In this document: positions 1-5,191 of the stretch, one piece after another
Position numbering within the stretch: the stretch's first letter is position 1
Layout: every line of letters starts with the position of its first letter
Assembly (NCBI GenBank): GCA_011524425.1
Contig: WTKI01000116.1
Span: 1-5,191 of the forward strand
Direction of reading: 5' to 3'
From: Altererythrobacter sp.
Lineage (GTDB): Bacteria > Pseudomonadota > Alphaproteobacteria > Sphingomonadales > Sphingomonadaceae
Length of the DNA stretch: 5,191 nt
Translations under genes and position numbers: made by a program
Notes under the pieces: model-generated
What the model saw: the letters and a program-made list of their open reading frames with translations, nothing else
Database searches by the model: none
What the model was told of the DNA's origin: nothing

Positions 1-220
1 CTATTCAACCGAAGTGGTGCTGCGCGGCTTCGATGGCACGCTGACTATGCTGGATGGTCGCTCAGGCGGCGGCGGTGGAGGTGGTTACGGTGGCGGCAAT
101 CAGAGCGGAGGCTCTGGCAATGGCGGCGGCTGGAACCAGGGCGGTGGCGGCTCAGGCGGTGGAAGCCAGAGCGGTGGCGGCTCCAACTATGACGATCTGG
201 ACGACGACATCCCGTTCTGA
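1..220 (+). CDS. ssb: Single-stranded DNA-binding protein SSB, 3' part only
   Basis: SSB coats single-stranded DNA during replication, recombination and repair, and recruits partner enzymes through its C-terminal tip. The window holds only the last 72 codons (frame starting at position 2); the 5' end lies outside. The first visible residues, YSTEVVLRGFDGTLTMLDGR, match the last beta strand of the OB fold (E. coli SSB has TTEVVV...MLGGR). A disordered linker of about 40 residues follows, almost only Gly, Ser, Asn and Gln with two Trp/Tyr. The protein ends in DDLDDDIPF, the conserved acidic tip that docks partner proteins, and stops at TGA 218-220. The last 34 bases are also the antisense end of the next gene. 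I see no hairpin with a T run after the stop. The identity is very secure because both the OB strand and the tip are present. Confidence 0.97.
   Translation, partial: YSTEVVLRGFDGTLTMLDGRSGGGGGGGYGGGNQSGGSGNGGGWNQGGGGSGGGSQSGGGSNYDDLDDDIPF
141..183 (+). repeat. In-frame direct repeat in the ssb linker
   Basis: The 13-mer GCGGTGGCGGCTC occurs at 141-153 and again at 171-183, a period of 30 bases (10 codons), encoding GGGS-type units. It sits inside a longer run of GGC/GGT glycine codons (about 64-183). Such tracts can change length by slippage, and the disordered SSB linker tolerates length change. Confidence 0.8.
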
Positions 221-1377
221 TCGCCTAGCATTCCGCTGGTCGTCCAAAAGGTAGCCAGACCACACAGCGTCCCACAAGCAAACACCATAAGCGGGTGCAT
301 GCTAGCCAGCAGGACTAGCGCGATTGCTGGTATGAGCAGCATCATACCTGAGCGTGGGCTCGCAAATACGAACAGGGCGGCGGCAAGGGCTGAATAGACA
401 ACCGCGCGGCGGGCGATTTCAAATCCTGCAATATCGATGCTTTCATCATACCCCAGTGCAACAGATCCCAATGATGCGAGCACGCATAAGCCCGCCAGCA
501 ACAATGGGCCGAGCCATCGATCGCCAGTCCAAACCTGTCTGAGCCATAGGAAGCCTGCACCGATAAACAGAGCGCTGGCAAGCCAGTCACTGGGATAGCC
601 GCGATCAGGGTCAAGATCAGACGAAATCAGCAGGAGCGGGATTGCAAGCGCTAGCGCTCTTACCATAACTTCCTTCGTCAGCTCAGGCAGAGCAGATAAC
701 GCTGATCGCGGTGCGTTCCACAAGGGCAAACCAACCGCGATCAGGACGATGGCAACCCCGACCAGTTCGCTACCTTCTTCTATCATGGCGCGTAGAGGTT
801 TGAGGCCCATCGCGTTCCAGTCCACGGCATGTTCGAAATATTCCTGCACTGCAACGCTTAAAAGAACAGCAAATCCAAACGCGAGAATGATGATCTGCAC
901 GCGTTCTTTGCCGCCGTGCATCAACATGCTCCAGCCTGCGCGGATGCTCATGATCGCAATGATTATTCCTAGAGGTATTGCGAGTGCCCAGGTTCCGCCT
1001 CCCAACGCTTCGCTCCAGACCCCCATGCGCTCATGCAGCGATCCGATTTCGTCCAATCCCAAGAACAAGAGGATGAGAGAGAGGACAGTCCAGCCGCGGC
1101 GGATTGCCTGTGTCGGTGCGTTACGGGCGTTATCGAGGCCCAATACACATGCAAGAGCAAGCAAACTGCCAGTCCACCAGGCTGCAAAATTGTGCTCCCA
1201 GCGCAGGTTCCATTGCCACTCCAACGGTATGGACTGCGGTTTGAGGCTAATCAGATAAGTCAAAGCGATCAGCGCCGCGCTCACCGCAAGCATTGCGCAA
1301 AAGGCGAGGACGAGCGTCACTCTGCCCTTTGTCATTACCGATGAATCCGCTGCGTACTGGCCGCTATACAACATCAT
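187..1377 (-). CDS. Uncharacterised multi-pass inner-membrane protein
   Basis: I cannot assign a function. The 396-residue product is strongly hydrophobic, with about 10-11 predicted membrane segments (roughly residues 20-45, 65-82, 96-112, 127-146, 158-178, 202-220, 238-252, 264-280, 286-308, 324-340, 345-372). Acidic and His residues lie in or beside segments: W60-E61-H62, D109-E110, H115-E116, E179, E182-H183, E200-E201 and E204. The pattern DE(I)xSLHE followed later by EExxE resembles a recurrent group of unnamed bacterial membrane proteins that I recall but cannot name. A metal site or a membrane enzyme is possible but is inference only. The start is uncertain. ATG 1377 and the adjacent ATG 1374 follow GAGGGA very closely. 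ATG 1335, which gives 382 residues, has no clear ribosome site but starts nearer the first membrane segment. The stop (187-189) lies inside ssb. The gene is 107 bases downstream of the DUF177 gene on the same strand, so co-transcription is possible but unproven. Confidence 0.85.
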   Translation of the reverse strand: MMLYSGQYAADSSVMTKGRVTLVLAFCAMLAVSAALIALTYLISLKPQSIPLEWQWNLRWEHNFAAWWTGSLLALACVLGLDNARNAPTQAIRRGWTVLSLILLFLGLDEIGSLHERMGVWSEALGGGTWALAIPLGIIIAIMSIRAGWSMLMHGGKERVQIIILAFGFAVLLSVAVQEYFEHAVDWNAMGLKPLRAMIEEGSELVGVAIVLIAVGLPLWNAPRSALSALPELTKEVMVRALALAIPLLLISSDLDPDRGYPSDWLASALFIGAGFLWLRQVWTGDRWLGPLLLAGLCVLASLGSVALGYDESIDIAGFEIARRAVVYSALAAALFVFASPRSGMMLLIPAIALVLLASMHPLMVFACGTLCGLATFWTTSGMLGDQNGMSSSRSS

Positions 1378-1387
1378 TCCCTCAATG

Positions 1388-1425
1388 CATGGCTCAGCGA
1401 CCTGTTATGGTCATCTTGTGCCATG
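1388..1425 (-). other. Nested dyad in the leader of the membrane-protein gene
   Basis: Two inverted repeats are nested: CATGGC (1388-1393) pairs with GCCATG (1420-1425), and inside it GACC (1399-1402) pairs with GGTC (1409-1412) around a 6-base loop. The internal loops are 5 and 7 bases. On the minus strand this lies just upstream of the candidate ribosome site at 1378-1383. The rest of the 1378-1484 spacer is relatively A+T-rich. It contains TAGAAT on the minus strand (1438-1443), a possible -10 box, but I see no good -35 box. I see no terminator for the DUF177 gene here. The structure may be chance. Confidence 0.25.
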
Positions 1426-1484
1426 AGAGAGTCATAAATTCTACATCAATTTGTAACGTGATCGACCAGCGTCGAATGCTAGGA

Positions 1485-2036
1485 TTAGTTTTGCCCGTTT
1501 TTTAGAGCTGCAAGCGCGTCAGCAAGCGGACCTGATGGCTGGTCGTCCTTTGTTATTCCAGCCTTCTTGCGAGCCGCATCGGCATTTGGCCCTTCGGCAT
1601 ACGGGTCAATCGCAAGGCCCAGTGTTTGTGCGATCGCTTCGCCTAAATCGAAGCTTTCGCCGGTATAGCCGATTTCATCGAGGTCTTCGGCATCCAGCTC
1701 TATTTCAATCTCGTCCTCTTCAAAGACCGGGTCGCGATCAATCAAATGCTCTTCAAGAAAGCGCAGCGCCATGGGTTCATCGATTTGCACGGCAAAGTCC
1801 TCGCCAGAAATCGCACAACTTTGCGTAATGGCAGCGGTTAATGTGCCGCTTGCGCGAATTGCCTTGCCGTCTTCCTCCAGATCCACCGTTGCGATGAGCT
1901 TTTCAATGCTTGGCAGTTGAAAGCGCTTTGCCAGCGCTTTGCGCTCTTTCGCGTCCGCTTCCATCGCTAAAGTCTCACCAGGCAGAGGTTTGACTTTAAC
2001 AAGTCGAGAAAACTCACAAGCGTCGCTCATTGTCAT
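1485..2036 (-). CDS. yceD: DUF177 / YceD family protein (23S rRNA accumulation factor)
   Basis: YceD/DUF177 proteins are needed for normal 23S rRNA accumulation in E. coli and plants; the molecular mechanism is not settled. The 183-residue acidic product has the family layout. An N-terminal stretch (about 8-60) is followed by the central strand with TQSCAISGEDF (71-81), an acidic block around 95-121, and the conserved FDLGEAIAQTLGLAIDPYAE (129-148). The C-terminal SGPLADALAALK (168-179) corresponds to the family's usual PFAxLxxLK ending. Only one Cys (74) remains of the CxxC pair seen in E. coli YceD, which I recall as normal in alphaproteobacteria. The start at ATG 2036 is chosen because AAGG lies 7 bases upstream and the ATG overlaps the stop of the upstream gene as ATGA, suggesting coupled translation. 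ATG 2030 is the alternative. No rpmF or plsX/fabH follows, unlike many bacteria. Confidence 0.92.
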   Translation of the reverse strand: MTMSDACEFSRLVKVKPLPGETLAMEADAKERKALAKRFQLPSIEKLIATVDLEEDGKAIRASGTLTAAITQSCAISGEDFAVQIDEPMALRFLEEHLIDRDPVFEEDEIEIELDAEDLDEIGYTGESFDLGEAIAQTLGLAIDPYAEGPNADAARKKAGITKDDQPSGPLADALAALKNGQN

Positions 2037-2548
2037 GCAATCGCCTTAGCGGCCAAGAGCTGTTCGTCGCATTCCTTTGAAAGCTGCTCCATCAACTCCA
2101 GCATCTTGCCAGCGACGCAGTCAGGGGAGCCGCCTTCTTCAAAGGTGACATTGCGTTCAATTGCTTGCCTCAGTGCATTGTGATCGCGATTGTTAAGGGC
2201 AGGGCGGTAAGCGCCAAGGCGTCCACCAAGCGAACTCATGACTTTACCCATGCGTTTGCCGACCACGACATCATTGACGCCGAACTCGCGCATTTGCCCT
2301 TCCATATCCTCGACGAAAAGCTCAGCAAATAAAGCGCTTTCGCTGCGCATTTCGCTCGCTTCCAGTCGTACCATCACACAAGCTGAAACGGCTGTGATCA
2401 TGTCGAACCTGCCCGCGACATTATCAGCGACCTGGCATTCGGAGTAGTAATCCGGTGTGCGCGCCAGCGAGACTGCCCGGTGCCACAGCGGGCGCAGCTG
2501 TTCTCTGGGATCGGGCTCGGTTCCCAACAGGCGTGAAAGGAATGACAT
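2033..2548 (-). CDS. Ubiquinol-cytochrome c chaperone family protein (Cbp3/UQCC1-like)
   Basis: This family (mitochondrial Cbp3/UQCC1) assists assembly of cytochrome b into respiratory complex III. The bacterial role is inferred from the mitochondrial relatives. The 171-residue product has no membrane segment. It shows the family's signatures: an N-terminal MSFLSRLLG (1-9), a helical region around CQVADNVAGRFDMITA (38-53), and the most conserved block EDMEGQMREFGVNDVVVGKR (80-99) followed by MGKVMSSLGGRLGAY (100-114). The start at ATG 2548 is chosen because AGGAG lies 10 bases upstream and the protein then begins as the family usually does. An upstream in-frame GTG at 2602 would add 18 residues with no good ribosome site. 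The gene overlaps the DUF177 gene by 4 bases, and this pair recurs in alphaproteobacteria. It is divergent from bamE. Confidence 0.93.
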   Translation of the reverse strand: MSFLSRLLGTEPDPREQLRPLWHRAVSLARTPDYYSECQVADNVAGRFDMITAVSACVMVRLEASEMRSESALFAELFVEDMEGQMREFGVNDVVVGKRMGKVMSSLGGRLGAYRPALNNRDHNALRQAIERNVTFEEGGSPDCVAGKMLELMEQLSKECDEQLLAAKAIA

Positions 2549-2558
2549 AAGTGGCAAG

Positions 2559-2563
2559 CTCCT
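2559..2563 (-). promoter_or_regulatory. Ribosome binding site deciding the chaperone start
   Basis: AGGAG on the minus strand, 10 bases before ATG 2548. It is the best Shine-Dalgarno match in the window and favours 2548 over the upstream GTG at 2602. Confidence 0.65.
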
Positions 2564-2660
2564 GCGGTATGCCTGGAAGATATGGCTTTCACGTTCAGGC
2601 ACAATTCAATTCTTTTGCCCCAGCGAGTGACCAACACAACATTGCATGCTGCGCGTCATC

Positions 2661-2670
2661 GCCTTAAGGC
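2661..2670. repeat. Perfect palindrome in the divergent spacer
   Basis: GCCTTAAGGC is a perfect 10-base palindrome. It is flanked by an outer inverted pair, GTCA on the left and TGAC on the right, offset by one base (2 versus 3 spacer bases). It lies in the middle of the spacer between the chaperone operon and bamE, just downstream of the putative minus-strand -10 box. It could be an operator or part of a leader hairpin; no regulator is identified. Confidence 0.4.
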
Positions 2671-2681
2671 ATGTGACGAAT

Positions 2682-2709
2682 GATATAGGAAGCGTTGCAG
2701 CAAGGGCAA
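2682..2709 (-). promoter_or_regulatory. Possible promoter for the chaperone-DUF177 operon
   Basis: On the minus strand TTGCCC (2709-2704) is followed after 16 bases by TATATC (2687-2682). The extended form CCTATATC is close to the alphaproteobacterial housekeeping -10 GCTANAWC. The predicted transcript start is near 2675, giving a leader of about 127 bases. The -35 box is only a partial match. For the opposite direction (bamE) I found no comparably good pair of boxes. Confidence 0.35.
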
Positions 2710-2752
2710 AGGTTCCGCGTGGCAGCGAATATATAGAAGGTTGGCAGGTTTC

Positions 2753-3223
2753 ATGACGGCAGGTCACAAGATCTGGAAAAGCGCAGTTAGAATTGCAGTG
2801 CTCTCTGCTTGCGGAGTGGCGCTGGCTGGATGCAGCTCCATCAGAGAGTCGCGGGGCTATGTAACCGACAGTGTTTTGCTGTCTACCGTGCAGCCGCAAA
2901 TCGATAACAAGCGTTCTGTTGAAGGAACGCTTGGCAGGCCGACCTTTACCAGCCAGTTTGGCGAGCCGACCTGGTATTATGTTTCCAGCATTACCGGGCG
3001 CCGGCCTTTCGTGCGGCCCCGGATCCGTACACATTCAGTTCTGGCTGTTCAGTTTGACGATGCCGGCAATGTGAAATCGGTGGAACGCTCTGGCATGGAG
3101 CAAGTCGTGTATCTGCGCCCGGACGGTGATGAGACGCCGACGCTGGGCCGCGAACGCAGTTTCCTTGAAGACCTGTTCGGCAATATCGGAACAGTGGGCG
3201 CACCAGGTGCCGGCGCTCAATAG
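2753..3223 (+). CDS. bamE: Outer-membrane protein assembly factor BamE (SmpA/OmlA lipoprotein)
   Basis: BamE is a small lipoprotein of the BAM complex, anchored to the inner leaflet of the outer membrane, which helps BamA fold beta-barrel proteins. The 156-residue product starts with a lipoprotein signal: charged MTAGHKIWKSAVR, a hydrophobic core, and the lipobox LAGC with the acylated Cys at 27. The mature part has RGY (34-36), then STVQPQIDNKRSVEGTLGRP (44-63), the family's helix and LGxP turn. EPTWYYVSS (71-79) and VQFDDAGNVKSVE (99-111), its strand-turn-strand, follow. The C-terminus (about 120-156) is longer than in E. coli BamE (113 residues) and ends in a Gly/Ala/Pro-rich tail. ATG 2753 is chosen because AGG lies nearby and the signal then has normal length; an in-frame TTG at 2741 adds four residues. 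hslV begins 55 bases later from its own promoter. Confidence 0.93.
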   Translation: MTAGHKIWKSAVRIAVLSACGVALAGCSSIRESRGYVTDSVLLSTVQPQIDNKRSVEGTLGRPTFTSQFGEPTWYYVSSITGRRPFVRPRIRTHSVLAVQFDDAGNVKSVERSGMEQVVYLRPDGDETPTLGRERSFLEDLFGNIGTVGAPGAGAQ

Positions 3224-3242
3224 GCGCGCGGGCATCCGATAG

Positions 3243-3270
3243 CTTGACGGTTTTGCTATGCTCCCCATAT
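3243..3270 (+). promoter_or_regulatory. Heat-shock (RpoH/sigma-32-type) promoter of hslVU
   Basis: CTTGAC at 3243-3248 and CCCCATAT at 3263-3270 are separated by 14 bases. The sigma-32 consensus known from E. coli is CTTGAA, about 13-17 bases, then CCCCATNT: the -10 box matches fully and the -35 box at five of six. hslVU is a classic heat-shock operon, so the context fits. Transcription would start about 7-9 bases after the -10 box, at or within two bases of the hslV ATG at 3279. TTGACG with the ATATC end of the -10 also partly fits the alphaproteobacterial housekeeping consensus, so dual use is possible. Confidence 0.7.
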
Positions 3271-3278
3271 CGCGGGAC

Positions 3279-3839
3279 ATGGATAGCTCAAACAACGCTC
3301 ACGGCCTTACTCAATGGCACGGAACCACCATCATCGGTGTGAAGCGCGGCAAGAATACTGTTATTGCCGGGGACGGTCAGGTTTCCATGGGCAACACAGT
3401 GATGAAGCCCAATGCGCGCAAAGTTCGGCGGATTGGTGAAGGCGGGAAAGTCGTCGCCGGATTTGCTGGCGCGACCGCCGATGCGTTCACTTTGTTTGAA
3501 CGACTTGAAAAGAAGCTGGAACAGTATTCCGGGCAGCTGCTTCGCGCGGCGGTAGAGCTCGCCAAAGACTGGCGCACGGATAAATATCTGCGCAATCTGG
3601 AAGCTTTGATGATCGTCGCTGATGAGGAAAGCTTGCTGGTTCTCACCGGCAATGGCGATGTGCTGGAGCCCGAAGGCGGTATCGCGGCGATTGGCTCAGG
3701 CGGAAATTACGCGCTCGCAGCAGCCCGTGCGCTTGCCGAATATGAGAAAGATGCAGAAAAAATCGCGACCAAGGCGATGGCAGTGGCCGCTGATATCTGC
3801 GTCTTTACCAACGGCAATCTGACCATTGAAACCGTCTGA
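3279..3839 (+). CDS. hslV: ATP-dependent protease proteolytic subunit HslV (ClpQ)
   Basis: HslV forms the double-hexamer peptidase core of the HslVU protease in the cytoplasm, using an N-terminal threonine as nucleophile, like proteasome beta subunits. In this 186-residue product the nucleophile is T16 in WHGTTIIGV (13-21), so 15 residues must be removed. Counting from T16, the other active-site residues fall where expected: Asp17 (D32, in AGDGQ), Lys33 (K48, in ARKVRR) and the Ser of IGSGG (S140). The segments [20 protein letters not shown] (58-77) and [15 protein letters not shown] (91-105) are almost identical to E. coli HslV. The cation-site region ADICVFTN (171-178) is present. ATG 3279 is chosen because the alternative ATG 3258 lies inside the promoter spacer. 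There is no real Shine-Dalgarno, consistent with a leaderless message. hslU starts 16 bases after the stop, forming an operon. Confidence 0.97.
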   Translation: MDSSNNAHGLTQWHGTTIIGVKRGKNTVIAGDGQVSMGNTVMKPNARKVRRIGEGGKVVAGFAGATADAFTLFERLEKKLEQYSGQLLRAAVELAKDWRTDKYLRNLEALMIVADEESLLVLTGNGDVLEPEGGIAAIGSGGNYALAAARALAEYEKDAEKIATKAMAVAADICVFTNGNLTIETV

Positions 3840-3855
3840 CAGGTTTTCTCGTATC

Positions 3856-5157
3856 ATGACTGAATCACTCACCCCCAAGGCGATCGTCGCCGCTCTGGAT
3901 GAACACATTATCGGCCAGAAGGATGCCAAGCGCGCTGTTGCAGTCGCGATGCGCAATCGCTGGCGCCGTCAGCGGCTAGGCCCTGAGCTGCGCGATGAAG
4001 TGACTCCTAAGAACATCTTGATGATCGGCCCAACCGGCTGCGGCAAGACAGAGATCAGCCGACGTCTTGCTAAACTGGCCGATGCACCTTTCGTCAAAGT
4101 CGAAGCGACCAAGTTCACCGAAGTCGGTTATGTTGGGCGCGATGTAGAGCAGATTGCGCGCGATCTGGTGGAAGAAGCGATCCGGCTGGAAAAAGAGCGC
4201 CGCCGAGAAGCTGTACGCGAAGCTGCATCCGAGGCAGCGATGGAGCGTCTGCTCAATGCCCTGTGCGGGGAAAACGCTTCCGAAGCGACCCGCGAAGCCT
4301 TCCGCGAGCGGATCGTTGAAAATGCGATGAACGATACGGAAGTCGAAATCGACGTCGAAGAAGCGCCGGCCATGCCTTTCGACATGAACGGTATGGGCGG
4401 CAATGTCGGCATGATCGATCTCAGCGATATGTTCGGCAAAGCCATGGGCAAGAAGCCCACGAAGCGGCGGAAGCTGAAAGTGCCTGATGCCTGGGACAAG
4501 CTGGTCGACGAAGAAGCGGATAAGCGGCTCGATCAGGATGACGTTGCCCGCGTAGCGCTCGCCAATGCGGAAACCAATGGCATCGTGTTCCTCGATGAAA
4601 TTGACAAGATCGCGGTCAGCGATGTGCGCGGCGGCTCTGTCAGCCGCGAAGGCGTGCAGCGCGATCTGCTGCCGCTGATCGAAGGCACAACAGTTTCAAC
4701 CAAGCATGGTGCGATGAAAACAGACCATGTCTTGTTCATTGCTTCTGGTGCGTTTCACGTGGCCAAACCCTCTGACATGCTGCCGGAATTGCAGGGCCGC
4801 TTGCCGATCCGGGTGGAGCTACGTGCGCTGACGGAAGAGGACTTTGTTCGCATCCTTTCAGAGACCCGCGCAAACCTTGTCGATCAATACAAAGCGCTTA
4901 TCGGGACTGAGAAGGTCGAGCTCGATTTCCGCGAGGATGCAATTGCTGAAGTCGCTAAGATCGCTGCGCAAGTGAACGAGAGCGTTGAGAACATTGGCGC
5001 TCGGCGGCTGCAAACCGTGATGGAACGCTTGCTCGAAGAAATCAGCTTTGAAGCGGAAGATCACGTAGGCGAGACGGTTACGATTGACGCTGCCTATGTA
5101 CGCGAGAAGCTGACCGATCTTGCTGGTGATAGCGATCTCAGCAAATACATACTCTAA
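3856..5157 (+). CDS. hslU: ATP-dependent protease ATPase subunit HslU (ClpY)
   Basis: HslU is the AAA+ unfoldase that feeds substrates into HslV. The 433-residue product is complete (E. coli 443). It starts [20 protein letters not shown] like the family. Walker A is GPTGCGKT (58-65), the substrate-gripping pore loop is GYVG (91-94), and Walker B is IVFLDEID (243-250). IASGAF (295-300) and GRLPIRVEL (314-322) cover the sensor-1 and arginine-finger region, and GARR (381-384) is sensor 2. The I domain (about 110-240) is charged and helical, with a Met/Gly-rich stretch around 172-200, and is the most divergent part. The C-terminal SKYIL (429-433) corresponds to E. coli SRFIL, the tail that inserts into HslV to activate it. 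ATG 3856 is chosen by family alignment; its ribosome site (AGG, 12 bases upstream) is weak, so coupling to hslV translation is likely. A TTG at 3826 would overlap hslV and has no family support. Confidence 0.98.
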   Translation: MTESLTPKAIVAALDEHIIGQKDAKRAVAVAMRNRWRRQRLGPELRDEVTPKNILMIGPTGCGKTEISRRLAKLADAPFVKVEATKFTEVGYVGRDVEQIARDLVEEAIRLEKERRREAVREAASEAAMERLLNALCGENASEATREAFRERIVENAMNDTEVEIDVEEAPAMPFDMNGMGGNVGMIDLSDMFGKAMGKKPTKRRKLKVPDAWDKLVDEEADKRLDQDDVARVALANAETNGIVFLDEIDKIAVSDVRGGSVSREGVQRDLLPLIEGTTVSTKHGAMKTDHVLFIASGAFHVAKPSDMLPELQGRLPIRVELRALTEEDFVRILSETRANLVDQYKALIGTEKVELDFREDAIAEVAKIAAQVNESVENIGARRLQTVMERLLEEISFEAEDHVGETVTIDAAYVREKLTDLAGDSDLSKYIL

Positions 5158-5191
5158 ATTCTAGGGATGTGGGGCGAGCCCGATCTCGACC
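5158..5191. other. Unassigned window edge after hslU
   Basis: Only 34 bases remain. The plus strand opens ATG at 5167 (MWGEPDLD...), with AGGG too close for a normal ribosome site. The minus strand could carry the end of a converging gene reading ...VEIGLAPHP with stop TAG at 5161-5163, four bases after the hslU stop. Neither can be supported from this length. No terminator hairpin is visible. Confidence 0.25.

Noticed and set aside
61..183. Glycine-codon-rich tract as a possible mobile or tandem-repeat locus
   Set aside because: It reads in frame as the normal disordered linker of SSB, ending in the correct acidic tip.
749..1258. Plus-strand open frame of 169 codons antisense to the membrane gene
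   Set aside because: Its translation is Arg/Ser/Pro/Met-rich without family features, and the opposite strand encodes a coherent multi-pass membrane protein over the whole stretch.
2606..3034. Minus-strand open frame of 142 codons across the spacer and bamE
   Set aside because: No recognisable features, overlaps the BamE signal and core antisense; BamE is clear on the plus strand.
3208..3234. GC-rich imperfect hairpin across the bamE stop codon
   Set aside because: Stem pairing needs bulges and no T run follows, so it does not qualify as an intrinsic terminator.
3258..3278. Upstream ATG start for hslV at 3258
   Set aside because: It falls inside the spacer of the heat-shock promoter, so it would not be on the transcript; the added residues (MLPISRD) have no family support that I know of.
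4128..4499. Minus-strand open frame of 123 codons antisense to hslU
   Set aside because: Very Ser/Arg-rich, as expected from the reverse complement of a Glu/Ala-rich helical region; hslU is unmistakable here.

Overview
The window looks like chromosomal DNA of an alphaproteobacterium, most probably a sphingomonad of the Erythrobacter/Novosphingobium type. The evidence is protein content: an alpha-type cytochrome bc1 assembly chaperone next to a DUF177 (YceD) protein, a BamE lipoprotein of the alphaproteobacterial form, and hslV-hslU with an N-terminally extended HslV. G+C is moderately high by eye. This is a placement from memory of the families, not from a search.

Layout from left to right. 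Positions 1-220 hold the 3' end of ssb (plus strand), with a glycine-rich linker and the acidic DDDIPF tip. A minus-strand gene for an unrecognised multi-pass membrane protein (187-1377) converges on ssb and overlaps its last 34 bases. Further right on the minus strand lie the DUF177/YceD gene (1485-2036) and a ubiquinol-cytochrome c chaperone gene (2033-2548), joined by a 4-base ATGA overlap. A spacer of about 200 bases (2549-2752) separates this pair from the divergent plus-strand bamE (2753-3223). hslV (3279-3839) and hslU (3856-5157) follow, 16 bases apart. The last 34 bases are too short to assign.

Functionally this is mostly housekeeping: DNA replication and repair (SSB), respiratory complex III assembly, a factor tied to 23S rRNA accumulation, outer-membrane protein assembly (BamE), and the two-part ATP-dependent protease HslVU (ClpYQ). 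The only gene without a known role is the membrane protein. It carries several paired acidic/histidine residues at or near predicted membrane segments and resembles a recurrent uncharacterised bacterial type.

The most informative non-coding signal is a close match to a heat-shock (sigma-32/RpoH) promoter directly before hslV. It selects the hslV start at 3279 and predicts an almost or fully leaderless heat-shock transcript. I see no mobile element, CRISPR array, tRNA or rRNA, and no convincing new multi-gene system.
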